Position numbers and translations under genes: made by a program. DNA of 64,000 nt. It comes from an uncultured Aquimarina sp. (GTDB lineage Bacteria > Bacteroidota > Bacteroidia > Flavobacteriales > Flavobacteriaceae). Positions 17,760 through 26,083 of this stretch are shown piece after piece. The stretch is taken from positions 1-64,000 of the forward strand of contig CANMLU010000021.1 of NCBI GenBank assembly GCA_947498815.1. The letters are read 5' to 3'. Position 1 is the stretch's first letter. The number at the start of each line of letters is the position of its first letter. The notes under the pieces were generated by a model, which made no database searches, was not told the DNA's origin, and saw only the letters and a program-made list of their open reading frames with translations.

Positions 17760-18617
17760 TTAGTTCAATGTAATTTCTTTTGAATTTTCTGGAGTTTCAA
17801 ACAGAGAAGCTTCTGCATCCAGGAAAGTAATATCTGTAATAATAGCTTCTCCTAGTAATTTATCGGTCATTCCTTTTTCTTCAGTCCAACCATAAAACTT
17901 CCATGTAGTGGCAAAAGGAATTCCATCAACCGTTTTAAAATCTTTATAGTGTATGGCGTGAGGGTCTGCTTCAGCTTTAGAAGTATCACCGTCACTTCCA
18001 AAAGTAACGATATAGGCTGCGGCTTTTAAAACATTTTCGTTATTACTGTATACAACATACCAATCATCGGGAGAATCTCCTGTGTCTTTTTCAAATGTTA
18101 GTCTTGCAGTTTGATGTTCTATACCTTCAAGAGGTCTAGGGTTTTTAAGTTCCCATTTTGTACCGGGATCATCTAATTTATAAGGTAACCCAAAAAAATA
18201 GGTCCAAGTAAACATATCAAAACGCGCACCTCCATCATTTGCCTCTTTTGGGCATAAGAAAACTTTTTCTCCATTGTAAATCAGTTTACTCTCATCCTTT
18301 TTATCGATTCTGATCTTGGAAGCATTAGTGAGCATTGTAATTTTTCCATCCAGATGTTCTTTACCTCCAAATAAAATATTGATATTAAAGCTTATCGCTT
18401 TATGCTTTAAGAATTCAGTTTTTTTATGTGCTTTTTCTATACTTTTTATAAATACATTTTCTATGGAAAGACCTCCATCTCCGATACCACCATCTGGTTC
18501 TACAGGCATTTTTTTGGATGTATCACTAGTTTCTGTTCCAGTACCTTTTTCTGTTTTTTTATTTGGACTACAGCCAATAATAATTGCTGCAAGGAACAAA
18601 ATCAATACTTGTTTCAT
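17760..18617 (-). CDS. DUF6503-like lipoprotein, intact copy
   Basis: A 285-residue predicted lipoprotein (signal MKQVLILFLAAIIIGC, lipobox Cys16) with a low-complexity Thr/Gly linker followed by a beta-rich domain. Motifs include FNINILFGGKEHLDGKITM, GARFDMFTWTYFFGLPYKLDDPGT, HYKDFKTVDGIPFATTWKFYGW and the ending SLFETPENSKEITLN. It matches what I recall of the DUF6503 family of Bacteroidota, function unknown; the shape is reminiscent of LolA-like outer-membrane lipoprotein carriers but this is speculation. A broken copy lies at 29755-30050. The gene is convergent with the astacin gene. Confidence 0.8.
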   Translation of the reverse strand: MKQVLILFLAAIIIGCSPNKKTEKGTGTETSDTSKKMPVEPDGGIGDGGLSIENVFIKSIEKAHKKTEFLKHKAISFNINILFGGKEHLDGKITMLTNASKIRIDKKDESKLIYNGEKVFLCPKEANDGGARFDMFTWTYFFGLPYKLDDPGTKWELKNPRPLEGIEHQTARLTFEKDTGDSPDDWYVVYSNNENVLKAAAYIVTFGSDGDTSKAEADPHAIHYKDFKTVDGIPFATTWKFYGWTEEKGMTDKLLGEAIITDITFLDAEASLFETPENSKEITLN

Positions 18618-18818
18618 AAATAATTAGTTTATGTTAAGCGATGTTAAAATTACTAAAACCCCCGATTGGAAAATAATATTTATGAAAACTGTAACAGAAA
18701 TGTCGCTAATAAAAGACTAGCAAATCGATGTTTTGTGTTCGTCATGATTTATTTTTTTGATTGACATACTCACATGAGGTTTTCTTTAATTTTTGATTAC
18801 AGATAATTAGTTAGAACT

Positions 18819-19034
18819 TTAGTCTTTCTCTTCAAATTCCGGGCTATCCGATCTAAGATATGCACTTTTTAAATCAGTTTGTATTACATTACGGTAGTCA
18901 TGTTTTTCTCCTTTTTTATAAAACTTAAATACATAACGGGCTCTTTGGAGCGATATGATTCGGGATCTGTTTAGCTTAACAATGTACAGACAATTACTTA
19001 ACTTAATTAATAGAGATAGTAACCAAAGTACCAC
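18819..19034 (-). CDS. Doubtful 71-residue reading frame after the sensor kinase gene
   Basis: The frame overlaps the last 32 bp of the histidine kinase gene. Its distal part (SRIISLQRARYVFKFYKKG, then NVIQTDLKSAYLRSDSPEFEEKD) looks like genuine protein sequence, charged and free of low complexity, whereas the first ~15 residues lie in the kinase gene's overlap and look artificial. It may be a real short gene coupled to the kinase or the 3' remnant of an older gene. No family recognised. Confidence 0.3.
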   Translation of the reverse strand: MVLWLLSLLIKLSNCLYIVKLNRSRIISLQRARYVFKFYKKGEKHDYRNVIQTDLKSAYLRSDSPEFEEKD

Positions 19035-20475
19035 ACACTTTATGCGTTGTATCCAAAATATCTTCTATAGTAACTTTAGCAGTTTTATCTATAGAATTTA
19101 TTCGCTCTTCCGTGATTCTGGTACCAAAGGATCGTCTATTAAGTTTTGAGGTTATTCTTGATGAAGCTTCCCTACCAATACCATTATCTTTTATCTTAAT
19201 ATAAGTGTTAGTTTCATTATTTGAATGAATACTAATTTCCAGTTTTTTAACTCCTTCTTTATGGCTAAGTCCGTGCCATATAGCATTTTCTACATAAGGT
19301 TGAAGAAATAAAGGAGGTACTGTTAACGCATCTAAATCAATTTGATGGTTATGAAGCGTAAATCCAAAACCACCATCAACACGTAATTGCTCTAGTTTTA
19401 TATATGTTCTTAAAATTTCAATTTCTTCTCTAAGCGTTATTGCCGTTTCTGAGGAGTTTTTTAAAATTTTACGAATCAGTTTAGAAAATTTTGTCAGATA
19501 ATCTGAAGCCTCTTCCTTATTATTCTTTAAAATATAATTATTGATTGAATTTAAGGCATTAAAAATAAAATGTGGATTCATCTGTGCTTTTAACGCCACA
19601 ATTTTTAAATTTGAAGCTTCTATTGATTTTTGTAATAACTGAACCTGAACAATATTTTTTTCTTTTTCGATGGCATTGATTCTATAACCAATAACTAAGG
19701 CAAATAATAAACTTTCTGTAACTGCACCTATTTCCATAAAGAGTATGGGGTCATAAGGTAACCTTTGATTATACAAAATAAATATAGTGTTATGAAACAA
19801 ACTAATATTTGCCATAACCAAATAAGCAATAGAACCTATAATAAGCAACTTTATTGGAATCCCTTTTATTCGGTAAAATATAAAATAGTTTATAATTGCG
19901 AATATGGTGAGAAGAAAAAATACAACTAGAACCAAAATATATATCTGATTAGAATCAAAAAAGTAATTTAAAGTGCAGATTGTTAGTACAAAAAATAATA
20001 ATACTTTTCGAGAAATCAAAAGGGTTTTATCCCATTTAGGAATCACTTGTTTTGTCTGTGCTACTTCTCTTATGTATGAGATATAAAAAAAATATCCTAG
20101 AAATTGTATACCATAAAATAAAGGTACCGTTCGACTAGGAATCTTGGTCAAATAAAACATTTTGGGTCCGTGATGCATAAAATAAACTAATAGGCAAAAA
20201 ACAAACGCACTATAGTATAGAAACATGAGATTTCTATTTTGAAAGTACAGCAAGAAGTGATATAAAAAAAGGATAAATAATATACCTTGTATCCATGCTT
20301 GAAAACCAGTGGGGTTATCAAATTTGATAATATCAAAATTATCATGATAATTAGAATAACTCAAGTTCGAAGTTTGGGATAATTGTTGACTATTACCTTC
20401 TCTTAAACCACTCTTGGCAGACTGAAAAGTAAAAACAGATATCAAAAACAAAAAAAGAATTTTAGTTATGACCAT
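19003..20475 (-). CDS. LytS/YehU-type sensor histidine kinase (7TM-DISM)
   Basis: A 490-residue membrane sensor. A signal-like N-terminus and short periplasmic segment (to ~60) are followed by seven hydrophobic segments (~65-270) of the 7TM-DISM type. The His_kinase (LytS) domain holds the phospho-acceptor His302 in AQMNPHFIFNALNSINNYI (read in two parts), and the C-terminal HATPase has N-box NAIWHGL and G-box IKDNGIGRE. Such kinases phosphorylate LytTR-domain regulators, and the gene for one lies immediately upstream with one base between them, so they form a two-component system. The input signal is unknown. It faces away from the peptidoglycan-hydrolase cluster that begins ~1.8 kb to the right. 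Confidence 0.92.
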   Translation of the reverse strand: MVITKILFLFLISVFTFQSAKSGLREGNSQQLSQTSNLSYSNYHDNFDIIKFDNPTGFQAWIQGILFILFLYHFLLYFQNRNLMFLYYSAFVFCLLVYFMHHGPKMFYLTKIPSRTVPLFYGIQFLGYFFYISYIREVAQTKQVIPKWDKTLLISRKVLLFFVLTICTLNYFFDSNQIYILVLVVFFLLTIFAIINYFIFYRIKGIPIKLLIIGSIAYLVMANISLFHNTIFILYNQRLPYDPILFMEIGAVTESLLFALVIGYRINAIEKEKNIVQVQLLQKSIEASNLKIVALKAQMNPHFIFNALNSINNYILKNNKEEASDYLTKFSKLIRKILKNSSETAITLREEIEILRTYIKLEQLRVDGGFGFTLHNHQIDLDALTVPPLFLQPYVENAIWHGLSHKEGVKKLEISIHSNNETNTYIKIKDNGIGREASSRITSKLNRRSFGTRITEERINSIDKTAKVTIEDILDTTHKVCGTLVTISIN

Positions 20476-20476
20476 G

Positions 20477-21205
20477 TTATAGCATTCTAACCAAGAATTC
20501 TTCCTTTTTAGACCTGCTGATACTCACATTTTTATGATTACTCATAATTAGAGTTCCTCCTTCGCATTTTCTGTATTCTATAACATGATTCAAATTGATG
20601 AAATACGAATTATGTACACGAAAAAAACATGGTATGTCAGAAAAAAATGATTCTACCTCTTTCAATGTTTTAGAAAGCATTTCCTTACGGTTCTTGGTGA
20701 GATAAATTGTTGTGTAATTACCATCGGCTTTTAGGAAAATAACTTCTTCATAATTAAAAAAACTGATAGCACCATTCATATAAAGCCCTACACGGTTTTT
20801 TAAAGCTCCTGGAAGCATCTCTAATTGTTCTTTTGAATTTTTATTTTGCTTATGTTTTTCCAGCCTATTGACGACTTTGACCAAATCGTTTCTGTCCACC
20901 GGTTTAAGAATATAATCAAAAGCAGGTACTTTAATAGCTTGTAGTGCATATTCATCATAGGCAGATACAAAAACAATAAGTGATTCAATGTTTCCTATAT
21001 TTTCTAATAGGTCGAACCCAGATACTTTTGGCATTTGTATATCCAAAAATATACAATCGGGTTTCTGCGAAAGAATACTATCTATTGCACACTCTGGATC
21101 ACTTACTTTATCCAATATTTGCATATTAGGACAGTATTTTTGTAGCTTCCATTCTAATGCTTCTAGGGCATCAGTTTCATCATCAATTAATATACATGTA
21201 ATCAT
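20477..21205 (-). CDS. LytTR family response regulator
   Basis: A 242-residue regulator. The receiver domain (1-120) has acidic residues in LIDDE, phospho-acceptor Asp55 in IFLDIQMPK, and the conserved Lys in YILKPVD. The LytTR DNA-binding domain (~140-240) includes FLKADGNYTTIYL, CFFRVHNSYFINLNHV and ISRSKKEEF. It binds as a dimer to direct repeats in the families studied; targets here are unknown. It is first in the operon with the sensor kinase. The ~670-bp AT-rich gap upstream may contain its promoter and binding sites. Confidence 0.94.
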   Translation of the reverse strand: MITCILIDDETDALEALEWKLQKYCPNMQILDKVSDPECAIDSILSQKPDCIFLDIQMPKVSGFDLLENIGNIESLIVFVSAYDEYALQAIKVPAFDYILKPVDRNDLVKVVNRLEKHKQNKNSKEQLEMLPGALKNRVGLYMNGAISFFNYEEVIFLKADGNYTTIYLTKNRKEMLSKTLKEVESFFSDIPCFFRVHNSYFINLNHVIEYRKCEGGTLIMSNHKNVSISRSKKEEFLVRML

Positions 21206-21873
21206 AACTTTTGTTTTTTATTTATTAATTCAAAAAATTAATAGATCTAATTACAATTTTACATAACTGAGGTCATTTAATAATAACCAAAAAAACCATT
21301 CCTTGTTTTACCTTTATTTTTTTATTTCCCTTTTTTTAGTACAGTTTCTAATTAAATAGATAATTACTTCATCCAAATAGTTAGACCAGATTAAAATATT
21401 GATTCCAAATCTATTAAAACTGGTGTATCCAAAGTTATTTTTTTTATATCTAGTTTAGAATTGCTAATTAATAATAGTGATTTACCACCGCTATTAAAAC
21501 GGTTTCATGTAAGCATTATTACAACCATTATAATCATAACTATTATACAATAGGTTATTATTTGTACTCATAACAGGGTGGAATACATGTTTATGGGCTT
21601 CATTTTGGTGTTGTTTGGGTCGATTAATTTAGTGATAAAATTTTAATAATTATAAATAGCTCTAGAGATTAAAACCATGCTAGGTCGTATTAAATAGCTT
21701 AAAAAAACAAATGAATAATTATTTCTTACCATCTACCGGGTATTTGTCTCCAATCACTAAATACTTAATCTTTCAGATGATCATAATCAATACTTTAGAG
21801 ACATCAATCAAACTTTTCGATTGTGCAGTAATAGTCAAAACACAAACTAACTACGAAATTATTTTAGACCCTA
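21206..21873. other. Long AT-rich intergenic gap
   Basis: About 670 bp with no convincing gene, repeat or terminator on either strand. The only long open frame (around 21711-21923) has no protein-like signal and overlaps the better-supported decayed gene in another frame. It must hold the promoter of the LytTR/LytS operon and perhaps leftover sequence from gene decay. Confidence 0.6.
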
Positions 21874-22156
21874 ATGAAAACACAAATCAATTATCACTTC
21901 GTCATATTAATACTATTATGTAATTACATAGTAGCACAAAAGAAAGGCAGGGATACCCCAAAAACAGGTGCAGGAGGATGGATCACCAGTATGAATGCCC
22001 ACCCCATCTTAAAGCCCTATTTTATCTTGGGTTGATGTAGCCTCGTTCTTTGTGGGAGAAGCTCTTTTTGATCTGATAGTTCCCAACAAAATTTAGTTTC
22101 CTCACAGTATTGGTGCCAGATATTTTAACAACGGTGACAATACTGCAAACTGCTAG
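21874..22156 (+). pseudogene. Decayed gene for a secreted protein
   Basis: From ATG 21874 a 53-residue frame begins with a good signal peptide (MKTQINYHFVILILLCNYIVAQ, read in parts) and continues KKGRDTPKTGAGGWITSMNA..FILG to a TGA at 22033. Shifting the frame by one base, coding-like sequence resumes directly (DVASFFVGEALFDLIVPNKI), meets a TAG at 22094, and continues in the same frame (FPHSIGARYFNNGDNTANC) to a TAG at 22154. The smooth read-through after one frameshift and one nonsense codon suggests an inactivated gene. Alternatively only the 53-residue secreted peptide is made. Family not recognised. Confidence 0.5.
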
Positions 22157-22270
22157 ATGACTATCATATACAATTATCATCCTTGTTGTACTTCTAACAC
22201 TTCTGGTTTTTCAACTAATACCCAATATCATAAGTATTCCTATACTAATTAATTACTAAAATATATTGAA

Positions 22271-23164
22271 ATGAAAAAAATAATATACATAAAAATGTTT
22301 ATGCCTTTGATGCTATTTTGTTTATTCTGTAATACGTCAATTGGACAGGATAAGCTTGCTAATATTAAGGTTGTTACTACCGAGGGGATTCATTATAGTA
22401 GACCTCAATGGTCTCCTAAAGGTAATAAGCTTATGTTCACTTCAGATCATAATAGAGGGATTTACATTTTATCCCTAAAGCAGAATAATATTACCAAAAT
22501 TTCTGATCTTCCATTTGTAGGATATAATGCCATCTGGGATGCTACCGGAAAAAGTATCATCGTACAGGAAAAAAAGAAAAGTACTATAGATAACAGTAGT
22601 TATTTCCATACCCAGCGCCTGGATATTACCACCGGAAAAATATTAACTACCGATAAAATTGCAGCAAAACAGACAATTGTTAGAACAGCAACTGGTAAAA
22701 AAAGAACCTCCAATCCCATAGAAGTATATATTAATGATAATTTGCAATTGGTGGTCATCCAGGATGGTGTTGATAGGGTGATTACCAAAAATGACGGACA
22801 ATACTATCATCCTTTGATCTCTCCAGATGGTACCAAAGTAGCAGTACATAAAGAAAATGAAATCTATGTGTATTCGCTTACCAATTTAAATGCAATACCA
22901 AAGCTATTAGGAGAAGGAATCGCCAGTAGCTGGTCACCAGACGGGCAATCCATATTTGCCTTCATGGATGAAAGCAAAGATGGGCATTCGATTAGCAACT
23001 CAGAGTTATACCATATTTCGGTTAATGCTGGCACAAAAAAAATACAGATAACCAAAACAGCAGATGTTGCAGAGATGTGGCCAAATATCTCTCCTGATGG
23101 GAAGAAAATGGCTTTTTCTGATGAACTTTCTGGAAAAATATTTATAGCAGACCTTAAAAACTAA
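22271..23164 (+). CDS. Secreted TolB-like PD40 beta-propeller protein
   Basis: A 297-residue protein with a signal peptide (MPLMLFCLFCNTSIGQ region) and five or six PD40/WD40-like blades: PQWSPKGNKLMFTSDHNRGIYIL, HPLISPDGTKVAVHKENEIYVY, SSWSPDGQSIFAF, MWPNISPDGKKMAFSDELSGKIFIADL (each read in parts). It resembles TolB-type propellers that act in protein-protein contacts in the periplasm or at the surface. No catalytic residues are evident. It is 5 bp before the amidase gene, so they are co-transcribed, suggesting it assists the exported peptidoglycan enzymes. The N-terminal part of the M23 protein further on has a similar propeller-like feel. Confidence 0.82.
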   Translation: MKKIIYIKMFMPLMLFCLFCNTSIGQDKLANIKVVTTEGIHYSRPQWSPKGNKLMFTSDHNRGIYILSLKQNNITKISDLPFVGYNAIWDATGKSIIVQEKKKSTIDNSSYFHTQRLDITTGKILTTDKIAAKQTIVRTATGKKRTSNPIEVYINDNLQLVVIQDGVDRVITKNDGQYYHPLISPDGTKVAVHKENEIYVYSLTNLNAIPKLLGEGIASSWSPDGQSIFAFMDESKDGHSISNSELYHISVNAGTKKIQITKTADVAEMWPNISPDGKKMAFSDELSGKIFIADLKN

Positions 23165-23169
23165 ACAGG

Positions 23170-24363
23170 ATGAGACAGATAAAAAATAATATAAAGAGTT
23201 TTTTGATTGCTGGATGTTTGGTTTCAACAATTCAAATCAGCGGACAAATAGTTGTAATTGACCCCGGGCATGGATATACTTCTACAGGAGGAAATCCCGA
23301 TGGAAGAACAGCAACAGAAATAGAAACAGCACTTTCTGTGGGATTGAAATTAAGGTCTCAATTGCAAAATGAATGTAATGGTTGGAGAATCCATATGACC
23401 CGAACGGTAAACACTGGTGGATGGATCTCTGTATCCCAACGTAGAGAAATGTCTAATAGTTGGGGGGCAGACCGCTTTTTGAGTATTCATTGCAATGCAG
23501 GTAAGGGAACCGGTACAGAAAGTTTTTGGTGTGACTTGGGTAATGCCCCACGAAGTAGTAATATAACTTTTGCTCGAGAAACACAAAAACAAATGGTAAC
23601 CCATGGAAGTTGGAGGGATAGAAGAACGGTTGAAGATGACTCATACCTAGGATATCACCTAGGAGTGTTACGATCCAATAATGCACATGCTACGTTGAAT
23701 GAAATAGGGTTTGTGGATTCTTCAGATAAAAATAAACTACTTGATGATGGCTGGAGAAACAAATTTGCTAAAGGGTATAAAGAGGCTCTTAAAAACAGTT
23801 TAGCAAGTCCTTGCAATGGAGGATGCCTCGCTAATCTAAATTTAACTTCTATTATAGGATCAGGAGTGTATACCTCTTCAGGAACTATTACAGCAAGTGC
23901 CAGAGTCACAACTGGAGCTAATGTAGTTTTTGATGCTAAAGATGCTATTCTTCTCAATGAAGGATTTAATGCCGATAGCGTAAATAACAGCAGTTTTACT
24001 GCAAAAATTGGAGCTGGATGTACCAATGCAAGATCTTTTTCTACTGAAAATCTTACAGAAGATTTTTCAAGGGCAGATCTGGATATTCTGATAACCGATT
24101 CAAAACAAATCTTTGATATATACCCAAATCCAGCTTCAGGAATGGTAAACCTATCGTTTATACAATCCAAACCAGGCAATGTTACGATCAAGATGTTTAA
24201 TGCCAACGGTACATTAGTATATCAAACCATAGGGAGCAAGCAATATGATGCCGGAGATCATACCATAACTCTCAATACAGGTTCTTATCCTGCAGGGTCA
24301 TATTTTATAGCATATATAAGTCAAGGCGCAACAATGGTTAAAAAAGTATTGATTCATCGATAA
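23170..24363 (+). CDS. N-acetylmuramoyl-L-alanine amidase (Amidase_3) with T9SS type A sorting domain
   Basis: A 397-residue exported enzyme that cuts the bond between MurNAc and L-Ala in peptidoglycan. The signal peptide ends near ISGQ. The Amidase_3 domain (~26-210) has zinc ligands His34 (DPGHG), Glu50 (TATEIE) and His107 (LSIHCNA), with catalytic Glu178 in TLNEIGFVDS. Residues ~218-284 form a strand-rich 'coathanger' repeat module (SGVYTSSGTITASARV, NVVFDAKDAILLNEGF, FTAKIGAGC). The C-terminus (~315-397) is a type A T9SS sorting domain (IYPNPASGMVNLSF, then GSYFIAYI.., VKKVLIHR). T9SS export places it outside the cell or on its surface rather than in a cell-division role. It follows the PD40 gene in one operon. 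Confidence 0.93.
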   Translation: MRQIKNNIKSFLIAGCLVSTIQISGQIVVIDPGHGYTSTGGNPDGRTATEIETALSVGLKLRSQLQNECNGWRIHMTRTVNTGGWISVSQRREMSNSWGADRFLSIHCNAGKGTGTESFWCDLGNAPRSSNITFARETQKQMVTHGSWRDRRTVEDDSYLGYHLGVLRSNNAHATLNEIGFVDSSDKNKLLDDGWRNKFAKGYKEALKNSLASPCNGGCLANLNLTSIIGSGVYTSSGTITASARVTTGANVVFDAKDAILLNEGFNADSVNNSSFTAKIGAGCTNARSFSTENLTEDFSRADLDILITDSKQIFDIYPNPASGMVNLSFIQSKPGNVTIKMFNANGTLVYQTIGSKQYDAGDHTITLNTGSYPAGSYFIAYISQGATMVKKVLIHR

Positions 24364-24473
24364 ATTTAAAGCGATATACATATAACCCTATAAAATATGC
24401 TTGCTCAGCTTATCTGTTTTCTTGAAGAAAACTTAGACAAAAGAGAGGATAGTTAATAATAAATATCGACATC

Positions 24474-24518
24474 ATTATGAGTGGTTGGACTCATAATAAT
24501 AATAATAATAATAATAAA
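24474..24518 (+). repeat. 9-bp hairpin followed by an (ATA)n microsatellite upstream of 24547
   Basis: ATTATGAGT (24474-24482) and ACTCATAAT (24489-24497) form a perfect hairpin around GGTTGG. The right arm runs into about eight tandem ATA units (to about 24518), ending ~28 bp before the start codon. No T-run, so it does not look like a terminator. Confidence 0.8.
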
Positions 24519-24546
24519 CCTTTTACTAATTTTTAATATCATACAA

Positions 24547-25227
24547 ATGAAAAATTTATTTTTTTTACTAATTACATGCACAATAGTTTTTAATTCAGTT
24601 GCTCAGAATAGACATGATGGTCAGGTAGATCTTTATGGCGATAATGGAAATGGAGGACTACTACATTTTACAGGAGAAAAATCCTGGTTTTTAGATAATT
24701 ATCAAAGTCGTTTTAGAATTCACTCTGAAGGACACGAAAGAGTATCCGTTGATCTCCAGGGAAATTTTAATCTATACGGTCTTCCGGGAAGTGCTACCGA
24801 AGGAGGTCAACTTAACTTACATTCGGCTTCTGGATATCAGACATTTTCTTTGGATAACAACAGAGGATGGTTTAGAATGCATCACAGTCAGCAAGTTTGG
24901 TTTGCAGTATCTCCTGATGGAAGGATTGAAGCCAAAAGCATAAAAGTTACCAATACTCCTACAGCAGATTTCGTTTTTGAAGAAGAATACCAGTTACCTA
25001 AACTTTCTGTTGTGGAACAGTTTATCACCGAAAACAAACACCTTCCAGAGATCCAATCTGCTAAGGATATGACAGAAAATGGAGTGATCATTGAAGAATT
25101 TCAGATCAAACTGCTTCAAAAAATCGAAGAATTGACACTGTATACCATTACACAACAGAAAAGATTAGACAGCCAACAATCTGTAATTGAAAATCTACAG
25201 TCAGAAGTCAAACAACTTAAACAATAA
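24547..25227 (+). CDS. Secreted tail-fibre-like protein with coiled-coil C-terminus (paralogue 1)
   Basis: A 226-residue protein. The ATG at 24547 gives a clean signal peptide (MKNLFFLLITCTIVFNSVAQ); the frame is open further upstream but there it encodes only poly-Ile from the ATA repeat. The first half is a repetitive beta-rich region (GNGGLLHFTGEKSWFLDNYQ, GGQLNLHSASGYQTFSLDNN, both with repeated Gly/aromatic turns). The last ~80 residues (IKVTNTPTADFVFEEEYQLP, KHLPEIQSAKDM, LLQKIEELTLYTI..) end in a coiled coil, a tail common in Bacteroidota proteins with tail-fibre or S74-like ends. The same tail occurs in the next gene. Role unknown; trimeric surface fibre is a guess. Confidence 0.78.
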   Translation: MKNLFFLLITCTIVFNSVAQNRHDGQVDLYGDNGNGGLLHFTGEKSWFLDNYQSRFRIHSEGHERVSVDLQGNFNLYGLPGSATEGGQLNLHSASGYQTFSLDNNRGWFRMHHSQQVWFAVSPDGRIEAKSIKVTNTPTADFVFEEEYQLPKLSVVEQFITENKHLPEIQSAKDMTENGVIIEEFQIKLLQKIEELTLYTITQQKRLDSQQSVIENLQSEVKQLKQ

Positions 25228-25262
25228 TCATAATCCGAGTAAAAAAATAAGAGTATAAGAAT

Positions 25263-25290
25263 GTCTCTCCTTTTGAGGGGAGGCTTTTTT
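25263..25290 (+). terminator. Terminator between the two tail-fibre-like genes
   Basis: Stem GTCTCTCC / GGGGAGGC (two G-T pairs) with a 6-nt loop and six T. Confidence 0.75.
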
Positions 25291-25334
25291 GCAGCACAAT
25301 ATACTCTAAACGTAACCTCAAAAACTTTAAAATC

Positions 25335-26051
25335 ATGAAAAATTACAAATTAACAATAGTATTGACCATTGCTGTTATTGCTTTAAGTTTTCAGATAAAA
25401 GCACAGAGCCTTACCGTCCCAGGGTTTGATATTATATTAGGAACTAATGATGGGCGTGATATCGGTGAAAAAACAGAGCAAAGAGCACTAGTACATTGGG
25501 TAAAAGATCAGTTGATTGTCAACTACGATGGCGATTTTGAAGGAGGTACCATTGTGGACTCTGATTTAACCGTTAATGGATTTAGACTCAAACTTCAGGG
25601 AGGTGATTTTCAATTAGGACTTAGTGATGGTCGACCCATAGGAAATAAAATTGAGCAAAGGGCTATGGTGCATGATAATGATGATCGATTAACGATTAAC
25701 TTCAATGGAGATTTTGAAGGAGGTACCCACATCCAGTCTAAGCTTTATGTTACCGATAATGCATTGGTTAGTGGACAAATTCAGACAAGAAGTATCAAGG
25801 TTACCAATTCACCAACAGCTGACTTTGTTTTTGAAAAAGAATACCAACTACCCAAACTTTCTACTGTTGAAAAATTCATAAAAGAAAACAAACATTTGCC
25901 AGAAATACAGTCAGCTAATGATATGACAGAAAATGGTGTAGTTATCGAAGATTTTCAGATTAAACTACTTCAAAAAATTGAAGAATTGACCTTATATATC
26001 ATTGCCCAGGATAAACAACTCAAAGCTATGAAAGCTAGACTGGATATGTAA
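25335..26051 (+). CDS. Secreted tail-fibre-like protein with coiled-coil C-terminus (paralogue 2)
   Basis: A 238-residue protein with a signal peptide (MKNYKLTIVLTIAVIALSFQIKAQ in parts). Two ~60-residue internal repeats are obvious: FDIILGTNDGRDIGEKTEQRALVH.. DQLIVNYDGDFEGGT and FQLGLSDGRPIGNKIEQRAMVH.. DRLTINFNGDFEGGT (read in parts). The C-terminal ~85 residues are nearly the same as in the preceding gene (SIKVTNSPTADFVFE.EYQLPKLS), including the closing coiled coil. Beta-rich repeats plus coiled coil suggest a trimeric fibre. It lies 32 bp before the SpoIID-type gene and probably shares its transcript. Function unknown. Confidence 0.78.
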   Translation: MKNYKLTIVLTIAVIALSFQIKAQSLTVPGFDIILGTNDGRDIGEKTEQRALVHWVKDQLIVNYDGDFEGGTIVDSDLTVNGFRLKLQGGDFQLGLSDGRPIGNKIEQRAMVHDNDDRLTINFNGDFEGGTHIQSKLYVTDNALVSGQIQTRSIKVTNSPTADFVFEKEYQLPKLSTVEKFIKENKHLPEIQSANDMTENGVVIEDFQIKLLQKIEELTLYIIAQDKQLKAMKARLDM

Positions 26052-26083
26052 ATAACCATAGGTAACACTTAATATCCCAAGAC

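Noticed and set aside
21711-21923. 70-residue plus-strand frame in the long gap
   Set aside because: No signal peptide, no domain-like sequence, and it overlaps the better-supported secreted-protein remnant in another frame.
24493-24518. Microsatellite as part of a CRISPR or mobile element
   Set aside because: Simple triplet repeat with no spacers, no cas genes and no terminal repeats.
24481-24546. Upstream extension of the first fibre-like protein
   Set aside because: It would code poly-Ile from the ATA repeat; the ATG at 24547 starts a normal signal peptide.
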